In this document: in pieces, positions 6,211 through 6,332 of the stretch | Numbering within the stretch: the stretch's first letter is position 1 | Layout of the letters: every line of letters begins with the position of its first letter | From: JBCBEX01 sp039027055 | GTDB lineage: Bacteria > Bacteroidota > Rhodothermia > Rhodothermales > Rubricoccaceae | Length of the DNA stretch: 6,332 nt | Reading direction: 5' to 3' | Assembly: GCA_039027055.1 (NCBI GenBank) | Contig: JBCCLD010000278.1 | Coordinates: forward strand, 1-6,332 | The notes under the pieces: model-generated | Told to the model about the DNA's origin: nothing | Database searches by the model: none | Seen by the model: only the letters and a program-made list of their open reading frames with translations | Position numbers and translations under genes: made by a program

Positions 6211-6332
6211 GGGCTGGTGAGGCGGTGAGGCGGTGAGGCGGTGAGGCGGTGAGGCGGTGAGGCGGTGAAAAGTGCCGTCCCCGCTGCCGAGAGTCAACCC
6301 CTAGGGGAACAAAAAGACTAACGCATCACCCA
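6211..6332 (-). promoter_or_regulatory. Upstream region of the transporter-kinase operon, incomplete
   Basis: The 122 bp upstream of the small membrane protein holds the octanucleotide array and a 10-bp palindrome CCCCTAGGGG (6298-6307). TTGACT (6297-6292, minus strand) resembles a -35 hexamer, but no good -10 follows at the usual distance. The promoter may lie outside the window. Confidence 0.3.
6216..6268. repeat. Octanucleotide tandem repeat, unit GGTGAGGC, about 6.6 copies
   Basis: Six perfect copies of GGTGAGGC run from 6216 to 6263, followed by a partial GGTGA. On the minus strand the unit reads GCCTCACC, and the array ends 5 bp before the ATG of the small membrane protein, where a ribosome-binding site would sit. 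Perfect identity of all copies suggests recent expansion or active slippage. Confidence 0.95.

Noticed and set aside
6211..6297. N-terminal extension of the small membrane protein from a TTG
   Set aside because: It would mostly translate the 8-bp repeat; the ATG at 6210 gives a normal basic start before the first helix. Kept only as part of the slippage finding.

Overview
The window looks like a piece of a high-GC bacterial chromosome. Every gene I can support lies on the minus strand, so transcription runs from high to low coordinates. Poor Shine-Dalgarno matches, high GC, short tandem repeats between genes and a CbrA/CrbS-type kinase would fit a Rhodothermia-like (Bacteroidota-related) organism. 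That placement is inference; there is no rRNA or marker gene here to prove it.

In transcription order the layout is: (1) a small two-helix membrane protein (6210-5959), preceded by an 8-bp tandem repeat; (2) a 961-residue hybrid protein (5931-3046) joining an SLC5-type sodium/solute symporter to a STAC linker and a complete histidine kinase; (3) a 260-bp gap with two hairpins; (4) a single-domain, CheY-like response regulator (2785-2417); (5) a 567-bp non-coding stretch with heptanucleotide repeats and degenerate REP-like palindromes; (6) a 240-residue protein that aligns with the histidine kinase core but has lost the phosphoacceptor His and the ATP-binding motifs (1849-1127); (7) a 271-bp gap with a perfect 16-bp palindrome; (8) the first 285 codons of acetyl-CoA synthetase (855-1), cut by the window edge.

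The arrangement resembles the known CrbS/CrbR and CbrA/CbrB systems, in which an SLC5-histidine kinase controls carbon-source use; CrbS/CrbR controls acs in Vibrio and Pseudomonas. What differs is the output side. There is no LuxR- or NtrC-type DNA-binding regulator in view, only a receiver domain without an output domain and a catalytically dead kinase-like protein between it and acs. A reasonable hypothesis is an acetate or carbon-sensing phosphosignalling module in which the dead kinase is a binding partner or adaptor for the receiver. This is the main candidate for something undescribed. Two tandem repeats (8-bp and 14-bp units, neither a multiple of three) sit just upstream of two of these genes and could alter expression or reading frame by slippage.

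No tRNA, rRNA, CRISPR array, insertion sequence or phage gene was seen.
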